Source: Zingiber officinale (taxonomy: Eukaryota; Streptophyta; Magnoliopsida; Zingiberales; Zingiberaceae). Taken from it: DNA of 64,000 bases. The position numbers were made by a program, and so were the translations under genes. Where the stretch lies: contig NC_056002.1 of the NCBI RefSeq assembly GCF_018446385.1, forward strand, positions 28,196,636-28,260,635, written 5' to 3'. The notes under the pieces were generated by a model. That model was not told where the DNA came from, made no database searches, and was given only the letters and a program-made list of their open reading frames with translations. This document shows, piece after piece, positions 22,586 to 34,547 of this stretch; position 1 is the first letter of the stretch, and each line of letters opens with the position of its first letter.

Positions 22586-24189
22586 TGTTGGGGCAATTTT
22601 CCTAGCTCAAGGTTGACCAGTTTGACTAAACTTTAGTTGAGTCAAGTTTGAGTCAGGATTTGATTTTTGATGTTTGGCAATATAAGGAGATTGCTGGAGC
22701 AATCGTCCGGTTATGGAGATGGTCAAAGGGTTGACCAAGTTGATGAGAATACAAGTCAAGTAGGTCAAGGTTGACAGGAGACTTGACTGGGGAAGTCCTA
22801 ACTGGATGTTAGACATTTGGAAAGTCCTAGTAAGGAGATAGGCAAGAGAAAGTCCTGGTGAGGAGCCAGGCAACGAGAAAGTCCTAGTCAAGAGCTAGGC
22901 AGGAGAAAGTCCTGGAGAGAAGCCAGGAAACGGGAAAGCCCTAGTGAGGAGCTAGGCAAGAGAAAGCCCTGGTGAGAAGCCAGGCAATTGGAAAGTCCTA
23001 GTGAGGAGTCAGACTGTTGGAAAGTCCAAGTGTGATCTTGGCAAAGGAGAAAGTTCTGGTGAGGAGCCAGACAATTGGAAAGTCCAAGTGTGATCTTGGC
23101 AAGGAGAACCCGATAACTAGGATGAGGCCGAAGGAAGCTTCTGAAGGCAAGACGTGAAGGATGGGGAGATATATGAGGAACGAGAGATTGATGGAGGAGG
23201 CTAGAAGGTTAGTTCGAGGTTGGTTGGGTGTGGCTAAATGCTAGGCATGGAGACCCAACAGGTCACGGTTGACCGGGAGTTGGGTTGGAGACTTTAGACT
23301 TGAGATTGAGTCAAGTCTAGGATGGTCAATCGATTGGGCAATTGATTGAACCAGGGTCCAATCGATCAGCCGATCGATTGGGGTGTGCTGCGAAGGAAGA
23401 AATGACCCAATCGATTGGTCGATCGATTAGGAGCATAAGTCGCGAGCACAGAGGCATTCCCAATCGATTGGGCAATCGATTTGGAATCTCCAATCGATCA
23501 GTCGATCGATTGGAGCTGGGAGTCCTCCCACGATCGCGAGAACACAGAAAGCATTTGAATCGATCGGTGGATCGATTCAGATTGTCCCAATCGATTGGCC
23601 GATCAATTGGGATTTGACCGTTGTGCAAGATGCAAGTGATGGACTGCTATGATGGAGCGGTGCCGACGTGACGATCGATTGGGGTTGATTTCAATTGATT
23701 GGAGGCACTGTATATAGCTTGGGCGGAGCGTTTTCTTCGCCAGATCTTTGCGATTTCTTCCTGCGATTTTTCTGCGATCTTCAATGAGCTTCTCCGACTT
23801 TCACCGCTAGTTCTTGAAGGCCCTTGAGAGTGTTTTCTCAAGTTTCAAGAGGCAATAACAAGCAACAAGTAAGCAAGAAGAGAGTGTTTTTACTTATATT
23901 TGTATTTCTTCTTCTTGTGTGAGTTGTTTTGTGTGTGTGAGAATTTGTACAAGGCTTCTCCGCCTTCGGCTGCGACCGAGAAGAAGGGTTTTTATAGTGG
24001 AGGAGCATGTCGTGTGTGAATCCTTGGATTAGTCACTTCTTCTTGAGGTGGATACCAAGTAAATATACTTGTTAGCGTTGTGTGAGTTTTGTATTTTATT
24101 TCCGCTGCATATCATCATCAAGACGCAACCGACAAGCGCACGACGAGACGCTATTCACCCCCCCTCTAGCGGGTACATCGGTCCCAACA
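22586..24189 (+). repeat. LTR, about 1.6 kb, with two internal repeat arrays
   Basis: The ends are TGTTGGGG and CCCAACA. Region 22,790-23,110 holds 30-35-bp tandem units built on AGAAAGTCCTGGTGAGGAGCC. Region 23,325-23,700 holds about eight spaced ATCGATTGG palindromes. A TATA-like TGTATATAGC (about 23,709) lies directly downstream of the palindromes, so the arrays are in U3. The last 50 bp contain CACCCCCCCTCTAGCG, shared with the other copia LTRs in this window. Confidence 0.82.
23325..23700 (+). promoter_or_regulatory. Array of spaced ATCGATTGG palindromes upstream of an LTR TATA box
   Basis: Units such as CCAATCGATCAGCCGATCGATTGG recur at about 23,325, 23,361, 23,408, 23,461, 23,490, 23,560, 23,587 and 23,673. 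They precede the TATA-like TATATAG near 23,710. Position suggests a U3 enhancer, which is an inference. Confidence 0.7.
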
Positions 24190-25083
24190 TCATTCTGTCT
24201 TACAAACTTCACAAAAATCTAGCACCATTTTATAAATAATTCATAGGCCAACTTGAACATCAGTGAGCAATGTGATAGACACTTCATGAACTCTTTCTCC
24301 GATGACCGGAATCTCCACTAAGAGTCTAGAATACTCCAAACGATCCTTTGTACATGTCAAGTTATCAATGTACAATGACTTCCCTACCTCTGACCCAATT
24401 ATGCTTACTTTTTGAGTCCAATAATCTGGTAGCAATCCATGAATTTGGATCCAATTAGGAATGAATCAACTGTCTTTATTAAACAGAAAATACCTTGGCA
24501 TAATTTTCAAGATAATCGAAATACTGAAAGTAAAATATGACCCTCCTTGCAACACTTTGTCATGATCTTTTGACGTGTCAAACTGATAGACCACCCATCC
24601 ACTTTTGTGCAAGAAGAAATGGTAGGGAACCCTCCATTTCGATCCAACAGCTTGAACTCCATCCCTGCCTGAGTGTCGGTTCATGAAGCAATCAACTAGA
24701 CAAAATCCTATTGAGTTTTCCATGGCATCGATGTCATCATATTCCAAAGATAGTCTTTCACCCTTGGCTTCATAATGATCTAGCGACATTGCGAGCTTTG
24801 TCTTTCTATTATCCTTGAAAAGATTGACCCAAGATTTCTTTTGTTGTGGTTGCTTATCTTGTCTATTCTCAGCAGCCCCTTTGCCTATCTCTGGTTGGCC
24901 CGTTCCCACCAGAGGTTGTTGTTCCGCTGGCAATGTCTCCTCCACCAACACCGGTGGTGAGTGTGACACTTCAGTGTCATTTCCTTCTAATGGATTAGCT
25001 TTCTCCCCCAGCTGTACTATCTTTTGCATGGTGGCGTCCACCTTAGTGATGAAGGTACAGTATAAACATCCACACCTTGGCAA
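24190..25083 (-). pseudogene. LINE ORF1 remnant (DUF4283 plus zinc-knuckle start)
   Basis: The long minus frame 25083-24466 has a low-complexity N-terminus, then SWVNLFKDNRKTKLAMSL. A DUF4283-like domain follows (ENSIGFCLVDCF, RVPYHFFLHKSGWVVYQF, DKVLQGGSYFTF). After a frameshift it continues at 24435-24241 (FWTQ-like WTQKVSIIGSEVGKSLYID and LEYSRLLVE). A partial knuckle FCEVCKTE lies at about 24,200, next to the inserted LTR. In plant L1s this protein binds RNA for retrotransposition. It is broken by a frameshift and by the insertion. Confidence 0.78.
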
Positions 25084-25300
25084 GGAGGTTCAAGTGTCTT
25101 CGTAGCCACGTCATGTGCCACCAAACCACTTGTCACATCTTCACACGTAGCAGCAACTTAAAAGTCCACATCATCAATCGAAACCCCTCCATCACACTTG
25201 TCCTTGCTATATCCTTCGTTAAACACATTTGTTGTCAAGTTAGCCACTGCATCTTCCATGTTAGCAAATCTGCATTCTTCAAATGAATCTTTTGTTCGAC

Positions 25301-26690
25301 TCAAAGGAGAGTATTTCAACTCTTTTTTTTTTTTTTTTTTCCATTATTGTGAGTGTCCATGTGTAACTCAAAGATGGAAAAGTTAATCCCAATTCAAATG
25401 AAAGAGCAACATGCAACCATCAATTTTAAAGTACCATCCAAGCAAAACAAGTGGTCCTTGCCGAAACTAAATAAGAAATGCCATCAAAGACTTCCAATTA
25501 AGTAACACTCTAATTAAAGCCAAATATCCTTTGAAATTAATGCCCAATAATGTTAAATAATTAAACTAAGACATTTCTTCTATGCAATGTGTCGACCATA
25601 AATCACACAAGAATTTCAAATCATCGACAAACCTCCGACAATGTGTGAAGCATGGGAAAAAGAGCCTTATTCCATCACCAGTAAGATGAGAACTAGAGAG
25701 GAGGAGCCACTCTAAAAAAAAGGACATACTACTGAGAGCTCCTTAAACCTACGTATAATCACGATTCTACAAACTATGGTGTGCGTATATATAGATTTAA
25801 ACAGGCAAAAGAATGGTGATCCCCAAGGCCAGTTCAAGCCTATTGGAGGTCGTAGGCGAAAAAAATTATAGGCCTTTGATATTATTTCATTTAGACTTAA
25901 GATCGACAACGGTGGATTTTTTAAATAAATAAATAAATAAAAATATTAATTTTTTTAAAATAAATTTTTATATAAAATTTAGTTTTTTGACTTTTTAAAT
26001 ACCAATAATAATTTATTTTCAATTGATGGATTACAAACTTATACTCAAGGAAAGATTATCAACTTTTATAAGGTAACAAGTGTATAAATGCTCTATAAAT
26101 TATGGACACACAGAAATTGCAATATGTTACTTGTTTTATGAAATATAAGTATTTGGATAAATATAAGATTTATGGTATTAAATGGTGTATTATTATTTGA
26201 TATTATAATATAACTTAAGGAGACAATAAGTATACAATTTACTTAGTCAAAAATAAATATATCCAGAATTATTTAAAAATAAGAAAAATAGAAATATATT
26301 TAATTAATCAAATGAAAGAAGAAAAGAACCACCCTTATAAAAATGAATAGAATTAAGAAAATAAGAATATGAACTGAGACAATAATAAAAGGAATCATAC
26401 GTCTAGTCTTAAAAAAAGTAAATAAATAAAAAACCACAGGTACAATAAAATTCAATACAATATCTAGAAAATTAAAATTACAATGAGACCAAATCAACTA
26501 TCACTATTTATCAAAAATTAAATTAATCTTTTTAGATAAAGAAAAAAACATAAATCACATTTTTTATCACCTAAATCAGAACATTCTGATTTAAATGAAG
26601 AAAAACAGAAAATCAAATAATTTATGACTAAAAATAGATCTAGGATCCTGGACTCGCTTCTCCTTCCTCACACCGCTAGGTCTGCAACGC
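25301..26690. other. AT-rich stretch with a poly-T run, no gene seen
   Basis: A run of 20 T at 25323-25342 could be the reverse-strand poly(A) tail of an old retroposon extending rightwards, but I see no body I can name. The rest to about 26,640 is AT-rich with no recognisable coding signal. Confidence 0.45.
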
Positions 26691-26693
26691 GTG

Positions 26694-28226
26694 ACGGGAA
26701 GAGAGCCGCCGCCTCAGGTCTCCTTCACGGTGGAGCAGCTCGTATCACCATTACAACCCCGATACCCTTACCGAACTCGAAAACTATGTTAACGAGCAGG
26801 TAATTCGACACCGAGAGCTACATAATATTGCCTGCGATCGCCATGTGTTTTAACAGAAGAAGTCAGCCTGTGAATGCTTCTACCACCATGACTTGTTTGG
26901 AGCTTTGTCCTGGTTCCTAACATCTACATCGGAAGGTTTTGGGAGGAGAGGTATAGCAAGACTTGAATGAACCCTCATCGAGAAATAGTGTGAATTGAAA
27001 TCCTGCGTGTTTTATTTTATTTTATTTTATTTTCTGAGCTTGTTTTGCACATCCATTTCTCCGATTTATGTTAATCTTTTTGCTCACTTGCTTACTGGTT
27101 TCATCTCAAAAAGATAGTTAGAATTTTGATCAAGCTATGTCTTGTATAGTGAAAGAAATTAAAGTTTTTGAAATTAAAATTGATTAAACTTCCTGTTGTT
27201 TCATGGAATGTGTATTATCTTTGCCCCCTCCTACAGCAGGCGCTTATGGCTATGTCAACCCCAGATTTCAGCCTCTGTCTCTTCCTCATCCCTGTTTGAG
27301 AGGTAATTTTCCTACAGTCCTCAATTCGATATTTAGGTCTAGCTCAACAAGTGGAGCAAGAATATGTGTACTGTTGCATGACATATTATTATATTCTCTC
27401 TGAAGGAGTAATAATGTCAATAGCAAAGATGTGATATGCATGTTGTAGTATATTGAAGAGTATTATTCTTGCCTTCTTGTATAGTTACAGCTGCTAATTA
27501 ATTTCTGAGGATATCTTTGAGAACATAGGCTTGTTATTCCCTGATTCTCTTGATATATACGTTTTGGTTGTGTGTTATTAGGAGATTTGATAAACTATTT
27601 TCCTTATTTTGTAGATGTGTTATAATCTATAACTTATTAACTTAGGGCAGTACGATACGTTTTTCTTTAGAGGGAAAAAATTCATCTTTTCCAATTTCCT
27701 AAGATGGTACAGACTTGGTATTGTGAATGACAATGGCTTTCTCCATTGTTTTCTTGGTTCTCCCTGTCGAAGAGAGTTGCGTGTTATTATGGTGGTTATT
27801 TTTCAGTATCACTGTATCTTTGTTATTCAGAATGTAACGCACAAGGAAAAATAAAATTTAGCCAAGGAAATGCCCAAAATTTTGTGAACTGACTCCGATT
27901 TATATTCTATTCAATTATTATATTCTCTAAAACACTCCTAGTGAACTAAAATCTAGATATTGAATTCTACTGCTCACTATTTTGATACTGCTTTTGTCAG
28001 TATGCAATTACAACGTGAATTCTTTGGACGTATTACGTTTTCTTTCCAGCAAGCAGATGAGCAAATCAAGATATTGATTGTTCTTTCTCACTGTCCCGAA
28101 GTACTTGTCTTTTATTTTTCACTTTTTGATGGCCTCCGAATCAGCTATCAGTATTATGAGTTCAGTGGTGTATTTTCAGGCTGCAAGGTTTCGTCAATTT
28201 TGGAATGAAGCAGCAAAGAACCATAG
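26694..28226 (+). pseudogene. eIF3 subunit k pseudogene, 5' part
   Basis: Four exon-like pieces with preserved splice sites match eIF3k, an accessory subunit of translation initiation factor 3. At 26694-26799 they read GREPPPQVSFTVEQLV, then in another frame YNPDTLTELENYVNEQ. At 27237-27302 they read ALMAMSTPDFSLCLFLIP, at 28050-28100 ADEQIKILIVLSHCPE, and at 28180-28226 AARFRQFWNEAAKNH. Defects seen: the expected start codon is ACG at 26694; a frameshift splits exon 1; a TGA ends the second piece just before its donor; and the exon for the stretch between pieces one and two was not found. Nothing of the remaining C-terminal half follows; plastid-derived DNA begins about 270 bp later. Introns are retained, so it is a decayed genomic duplicate and not a retrocopy. 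Confidence 0.85.
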
Positions 28227-28498
28227 GTAAAAAGAGAATAATTCAAATTATTGTTTCTTTATATTTAGCCGTCTGAAAGAACCTCAATCTCTTGCCACTT
28301 AACAGTTTTTCCTTATTGTATCATGAAAATAATTATTCCTTACAAAACAAGGTTGGTCAGTCCAATCCGTCTAACCAGGTCAATCGAGCCAATCAAGCCG
28401 AACAAGTAGGCGGTCCAGCCAAGCCAGTCAAATTGATTAGCCTGATCAGGTCAGTTGGTTTCAGTTGAGCAGATACTACCCAGTAAGCTAATTAAGAT

Positions 28499-28880
28499 AG
28501 TGATGCTTTCAGCTATTGGACTTTCACCATCTATGGTGCAGCATTCATTCCATCGCTTCGCCTAACAGCACGATGCTTGTATTGCTTTCCCATAACCCCG
28601 TTTTCACGGTGTAGGCTGCTCCCATTTCACTCGCCGCTACTAGGGAATCGCTTTTACTTTTTTTTTCCTCTAGCTACTAAAATGTTTCAGTTCGCCAAGT
28701 TGTCTTTGCCTGCCCACGGATTCAGTAGTAGTTCGAAAGGTTGACCTATTCGGGAATCTCTGGATCTATGCTTATTTTCAACTCCTCGAAGTATTTTGTC
28801 GCTTGCTATGCCCTTCCTCGTCTCTAGGTGCCTAGGTATCCACCGTAAGCTTTTCTTGGTTTGAACCTTGCCATTAACGT
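28499..28880 (-). pseudogene. rrn23: Nuclear plastid DNA (NUPT): 5' end of plastid 23S rRNA gene
   Basis: The reverse complement reads as the first roughly 370 nt of plastid 23S rRNA. Landmarks on the minus strand are CTTACGGTGGATACCTAGGC (about 28,838-28,820), AAAATAAGCATAGATCC, GCCCATTTC's complement region around GTAGCGGCGAGTGAAATGGG, and GTGAAAACGGGG. It starts near the true 5' end of the rRNA and stops within domain I. Many differences are G-to-A or C-to-T, as expected after methylation of transferred plastid DNA, plus a few small insertions. About 150 bp to its right may be upstream plastid spacer, but I am less sure. Not a functional rRNA gene. Confidence 0.87.
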
Positions 28881-30762
28881 TAAGGCTATGCCATCCTATG
28901 GTGCTCCTAAATAAAAGAATTTTATTAACATCCATGAATGATAAATCATAGATGGATTGAAGTGAAAGAATACTAGTTTTTTTCCTTTCCTTTTTCATAT
29001 ATTTCTTATTTATTTTATTCATATAAAATAATTCTCTACAGAGTGCACCTGAACAATTTTCTACGATTCTGGCGCCGTCTTTCTTTCTCTTCGCCACAGT
29101 CAAGAGCCTTCAAAAAAGCAAACACTTGCCGTTTTGGATAATTCATCCTCGGATGACATTCTGGGACTGCGAACTCATCTGCAATCAAAATCTGCGAGCG
29201 AGGACGATGCAAATTGTGTGTGGGAGGAGGCTTCGCAGACACGCACGTATCGTTTCTGTCACCATCTCAGAACTAATTTGTCAGGGTTTCGTTCTACCGC
29301 ACGGCTTCAGAGAAAAAGAAAGAGACGAGACAAAGAGGTCTTTGACTGGAGTTGAGGACATGGCCAGGGGAGGAGAACCTGAAACAGCAGTGGCAATGTT
29401 CGTTTTACCTAGTTTCAGTGGTATTTTTTTGCATGGCCTCCGGTTTGTGGAAGAATGCAGAGCATTCTTCTCTTATAAAGAACCCATGCCATTTGCCAAC
29501 TTAGCTTGTGATTTGTTTTTCATGGAAGGCAGTGGTAATGCAAAGGGGGATAGGGATAGGGATAGGGATCGGTTGTCGATGGCCAGCCATGGTAGCAGAC
29601 GGCAGTCGGTGGATAATAATAGTAATCCTTCATCTTCTTCTCCGGCCTACTTTGGTGCAGAATCTTGTTTGTTGCTGTTGCTTTTGGCGGTGTCATTGTT
29701 GATACTTCCGCTGGTGCTTCCACCGTTGCCTCCGCCGCCATCCATGTTGTTGTTGCTGCCGGTGGGGCTCCTCGGCGTGCTTTTCATCTTGGCCTTCATG
29801 CCGTCGGTGGATGTTCTATAGTTGTAAATGTATATGCTGGGAGAGGAAGAGAAACTATGACAGGAAGGTTTTGGATGTTCAAAGGGCTCTCATGTGTTCG
29901 TTAGATGATGCAATGATATAGATAATTGATTTTATCGATTGTATTGATTTCTTGTAGTGTAGATTCGTAGGAGGAAGTTCAAAGAATTATTTGATTTAGA
30001 TATATGAACCTTTAACTTATCTTGATTAATTCTAATTGATCAACTAAGATAATTGTTTTTTAATAATGTACTACTTTTTCTACTAGATTATATGTTAGAA
30101 GATTAATAGGTTACGACATATTGCTAGTGTTTTAAAGTGATCAAACTCTTGAATTTTTTTTATAAAATCTATCAAACTTATCCTCTATTTTAGAAGTTAT
30201 AATACAAGTAATTGCTTTCTATGAACTATATTATAAAATAATATTCTAATTCAATTTTACATCTATATTTAAAATAAAATTAATAGCATACTTTTTCAGA
30301 TTAGGCCTTCTAAAAGACCTGCTAACATTGATGAAATTTTTTAGTAATAATAATTTAGAGATAGATAGTATTTATGCTCAGTGTCAGAAAAACATATATA
30401 ATACAGTTCAAAACATGCTAAAGATGTGTGATCGTTTTTTTTTTTTGATGAAATATATTACAAAATAAAATTTAAACTTAACCTAGAACACCAAAAAATC
30501 TAACCAAAACACTCTATATATCTTGATCAGATAATTAATTAACATTTATAAAACTAAAAGAAAACAGCATTGACAGAGATGAAAACTTATGCAGCATTTC
30601 AAAAGCCAGGGTAAAACTCCAAGAAATTCTAGCATTTTGCAAGAACCCTAGCTGAGAAAGGTCGTTCCAGCTGTGCCAACATCCAAATCCAGTTAATGTA
30701 TGTTACATAATGTGCTACAGAAAGTCCTACCAGTTAGCAAGGTGTGCAGAAACTTCCCTTTT
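28881..30762. other. Unassigned stretch with one long unrecognised frame
   Basis: A + strand frame at 29126-29821 (231 codons) runs through GC-richer sequence. It shows no domain I recognise and ends in a Leu/Pro-rich hydrophobic stretch (LLLLLLAVSLLILPLVLPP). On the minus strand the same DNA gives Asn/Ser/Gly-rich text. It could be the edge of a gene or a GC-rich promoter. From 29,900 to 30,760 the sequence is AT-rich with no coding signal. Confidence 0.35.
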
Positions 30763-33551
30763 TCAATTGCAGATTGTTTTCAGTCTTTTTGCAGCCTGCA
30801 CAAATCCAATGATAACCTGCAACTCATCCAATTGCTTCAGGAGATGCAATTGGGTTTACACAGTCGTCAAACTTCCCAAGATTTGATTTTCGACAAAGCT
30901 TGTTACAAGGCACAGACTGAGTCAGGGTTACCTGTGACATGAAATGCTTTTGGACTACATCAATTAGCTGCTCTTTAGAGGGGTTAGGACTGGCATCCAC
31001 CTTGTGAAGACCAAAACATGCGAATAAGATGATCGCGCAGAATGCTAACAAGAATGAAGTTATATAAAAATTAGCTATTCATGGATTTAGAGCATACAAG
31101 ATTAAAATGCCGCCAATATCGCCACAATGCTCTTGTTTCCAGCTTGCTCAAGTCAACTTTCTAACCAGTTTTATAAAATTGATAGGTTCATTATAGAAAA
31201 CCTGGAGAAACTTGTTCAGAATACATCTCATGGAGGTGGCCTAAGCTTACCATCTTACACCTGGATGACAGAATGGATCCCTTGGAATGTGAATCGCATG
31301 ACTGAGACCTGCTTAGTGATTTGTAAGATGATCCTTTGCGATGCCTGACCCTCGATATGTGTGGCTTTTGAGCTTGTACATCATCAGACACTGAAATGAA
31401 CGTTTCAAAGTTGTATAATGCATCCAATGGAGAAAAACTATCGTGAAACAACACCGAGCACCCCAGTTAAAGAAGAATATGATGTTTTTAACAGCACAGG
31501 CGCATTATGGAGAGGCTCCTGACATTGCAGCATTTGGGGAGGGCCAATATAACTCCACTCCAACCTAAAGAAAGGAAACTTGGCGACAAATATGGTCCAT
31601 GGGTAACAGCATGACACAAACTAGTGCCTATAGAAAAGAAATGGAACATACTCACCAGCAATACACAAATGACTTATCTAAATTGAAAGATTTTTCCCAT
31701 CATCAAAGAATTCAGAAACGAAGTAAAAGATGAATTGATAACCAACTTAACCATTATGCCAATATAATCAAAGAAAAACGGTATATAAAGTCATAATGGC
31801 CAGTCAAACAATCATAGTCTGAATATATTACAAAGGAATCTATCAAAACTATGTTTAATCAGAAAAATATCCAAGGAAGGCACCGCGTCATCTGTATCGT
31901 AGAAACCAATTCCTGCTAAAGGATAAAACAAATTAAACAAACCAGCTATTTGTTTCAACATAAGCAATGATTGATCCACCATACCATTTTAAACTAGTAG
32001 GAAACAAAATGAATCAATAATACATAAAGAACACAACAACGGCAAGCTTATCCATACCTGAACTATTCCACTGCATGTTGCCACATTCAATCTCACTATC
32101 TTCCTCATGACCAGTCGGGGGTTCAATAACACAAAGGGCATTTCTTTGCAATTTCACCTCTATACCATTAGTTAGAACCTGAAATTTTACAAATTATTTG
32201 TCTAATATGATCTAGTTAAACAAAAGTAATATGAAAAAATTGCTTATAAATCTGCAAAAATTGTTTAACCAGAACTGAAAGAGGATAGAATGTTTACAAA
32301 TTATGAAATGCTCAAACACTGCTGCAAATCACAAAACCAAAGTAATGATTACAGTACAACTAAACAAGAACCAACCTACACAACAGGACCAGATACACAA
32401 ACAGAAAGAGATTAGAATTTTCTAATTCTTGATTTATATTATTTAAGTAACATGCACAAGCTGCAAAGAGAGATCAGTTAACAAGTTCAAATTCTGAAAA
32501 GCATCAAAACAGATTCACCAAAAGATACAGATGAGCGCATTCTTAGATAAAAGAAAGTGCATCTTCAACTAAGTTATTTGTTTAGTAATTTTTCCCACAG
32601 AAAACTGGACGTTGCAAAAGTATCAAATCAAGGGAATTGCAGTGATATAGATGTCAGAAAATTTGGTGGGAACACCCAACATTTCAAATGAAGGGAAATA
32701 ACCAATAGCTTTTCATATTCTCTTACTCTCGCATCACATGTTTGTAATTTCTTATTGGAGGCTTTCAAGGGAATTAGATGTTGGATCTACCCAATTGGCC
32801 TTTGGTACCATATCACACAAATGTACATGCGCCAGGTCCAGTAAGAATTCCATGATGCAGATGCAAATGATGTCTCTTTGATTTTGAATTACATGTTATG
32901 TTTTCCCCTTTGAATTTAACGGATGCAGCCTTTCAATCAACTCACAAGAACACTGAACCTTAATCAACTAGCTTTTGGGAATATTATAATCTTTGCACCG
33001 AGGTTTGATCTTTGAGCAAAATGCTGTTAGCATTTTGAGAAGATCTATTACGAAGACTAAAGAATCCAGAAGCAAATGAGTCAATAAATAATTCACCAAG
33101 AGAAATCTCCATGTAAAAAGAAAGATGCAAGGTTTATTCTCCAAATTAAACCTTATAAGCAAATTAAAACCTGACTTATCACGCTTTCAATTGAAAAACA
33201 GAGAAAGAAACAGTCAAATCTAAAGAAATGCCAACAAACCATTTTGAAAGTCAGTCATCAAAACAGTAATGACTTTCCACCGAAACCCTAAAAAGCAGAA
33301 TCAGCTCGAGATAGCCAAAAAGAAAAGGGAACAAACTTACTTTAGTCTAAGAAAGGAAGACAATTTACCAGCCAATGCCAGCCGCCGAGGCCGACGGCCT
33401 TCTTGACAACGCCATGCAGGCCGACGAGAACCGACTTGGTACGATTATTGCCGGTCACCACCACCTTAGTGTGCCTCGGTAGGATCGCCAACTCTTCCTC
33501 GCCGCTCTCTCCGCAGCTGGGGTGGCACCCGCCGTCCAATGCCCCAAGCAT
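30763..33551 (-). CDS. SAP30-like subunit of the Sin3-histone deacetylase complex (AFR-like)
   Basis: Six minus-strand exons give a complete 215-residue protein: 33551-33369, 32178-32058, 31390-31251, 31160-31098, 31000-30932 and 30834-30763 (TGA). All introns are GT-AG and phases agree. The N-terminus has a Cys/His pair region followed by HTKVVVTGNNRTKSVLVGL and VKKAVGLGGWHWLV. Exon 2 carries NGIEVKLQRNALCVIEPPTG. Exon 3 is Ser/Arg-rich (SRSQSCDSHSKGS). Exons 4-6 form the Sin3-binding SAP30 domain: VDLSKLETRALWRYWRHFNL, PNPSKEQLIDVVQKHFMSQ, and QLDELQVIIGFVQAAKRLK. In Arabidopsis, relatives AFR1 and AFR2 act in a histone deacetylase complex that represses FT. The length fits that family. No lesion is seen, so this is the one gene here I believe is complete and functional. 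Confidence 0.93.
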
Positions 33552-34538
33552 CGCCGCCCGCTATCCTCGGCGAAAAGGGGAGGAGAAAGGCGCCGGAGTC
33601 AGATCCCGGCAGCGAATTGGCACATGAAATCTGACATTGCGGTGAAGAAAAGCGGCGAACTGGAGGAGATTTTGGAGAGGTGCGGAGTCAGAGTGGGCTG
33701 AAGCTTCTTATTTGTGATTGTGTGTGTGTCTCTTCGGGCCACCAGCCACGGATCCCGACGAATGGGCGAGGGCCAATGATAGTCCAACGCGTGGCAGTAA
33801 GTCGTCGTCCCGGATTCCGACTGGGACCCATCCACGCCTTGGATTCGACGATAGCGGTTATGATGCCGATTTGGGGTTTCGTTTGACAGCGTGATCGTGG
33901 TTTCGTCGTCCGTAACGCTTTGTCCGTGTCACGTGCCGTCGCCGACGAATTATTTGTATATATAATTTGTGAATTTTCAAAGTCAAATATATCACTGCGC
34001 TCACACAAATGTTGACATTTTAAAAATAGTCGCCCATGTACGGCCGTGCCGATAAGCCTTTTAAGTCGAACATGTCAAACGGGCTAGTTGGACTTGGATT
34101 CGGTGTGCTAAATAAGTCAGATGGATTAGGTTGATTGAGCCGAGTGGAGGGATTGCAAGCACAGGAATTAATTTAATTGATTAAGTGATGGATTAAGTCA
34201 CTCATCCAGAATTTATCTTAAATTTATATTTTATGCAAAATAAATTTCTACATCACTTATTCTATACATTTTTTAAATTTAAATTTTATGAATAATATTT
34301 AATTTTTTAAATTTAATGAATAAATTTTATTTTCTAAATACTAAAATATTATTTAATTTGAGAGAAAAAAAATAAAAGGAATAGATTGAGTAATAAAAGT
34401 AAATATTACATAAGGAGATAGAGAAAAATAATAATAATAATAATAATATAAGAGAGAAGAAAATAATTTAAAAATATATAAAGAATGTAAATTTTAGGTT
34501 ATAAATTAGTTTTGGTTCGTATCAAATGACACAAAGCA
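33552..34538. promoter_or_regulatory. Upstream region of the SAP30-like gene
   Basis: The first 400 bp upstream of the minus-strand start are markedly GC-richer than the surroundings and probably hold the 5' UTR and promoter. A G-box, CACGTG, is at 33930-33935. No convincing TATA box was identified. From about 34,180 to the MULE the DNA is AT-rich with short AATAAT repeats. Confidence 0.5.
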
Positions 34539-34547
34539 CAAACATAG

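Larger units (their letters stand above)
21922..24189 (+). mobile_element. LTR-retrotransposon remnant (3' internal end plus 3' LTR)
   Basis: A purine tract, AAAAAGGGGGAGAT, directly precedes an LTR that starts TGTTGGGG at 22586 and ends GTCCCAACA at 24189. The upstream 660 bp carry repeated CTCAAGGGGGAGCATTG words, like the duplicated polypurine tracts known from the SIRE clade of copia elements. No coding region or 5' LTR remains. TCATT at 21917-21921 recurs at 24190-24194, and the LINE frame reads through if the insert and one TCATT are removed. This supports an insertion here, though the loss of the 5' LTR is unexplained. Confidence 0.7.
17930..25300 (-). mobile_element. Degenerate L1-type LINE, interrupted by an LTR element
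   Basis: Reading on the minus strand, ORF1 (25083 to about 24241) precedes an endonuclease/reverse-transcriptase ORF2 (about 21241 to 18093). The pattern is typical of plant L1 LINEs. ORF1 and ORF2 are separated by an LTR-retrotransposon remnant (21922-24189). Many frameshifts and stops make it inactive. I could not fix the ends: the 3' end should be at the left, but no clear poly-T tract or target duplication was found there. Confidence 0.8.

Noticed and set aside
23325..23700. Array of short palindromic repeats with spacers, CRISPR-like at first sight
   Set aside because: Repeats are degenerate, spacing is irregular, the host is a plant, and the array lies in an LTR U3.
29544..29570. GGGATA repeats as a possible interstitial telomere
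   Set aside because: Only three to four units, and the unit is not the plant telomere repeat TTTAGGG.
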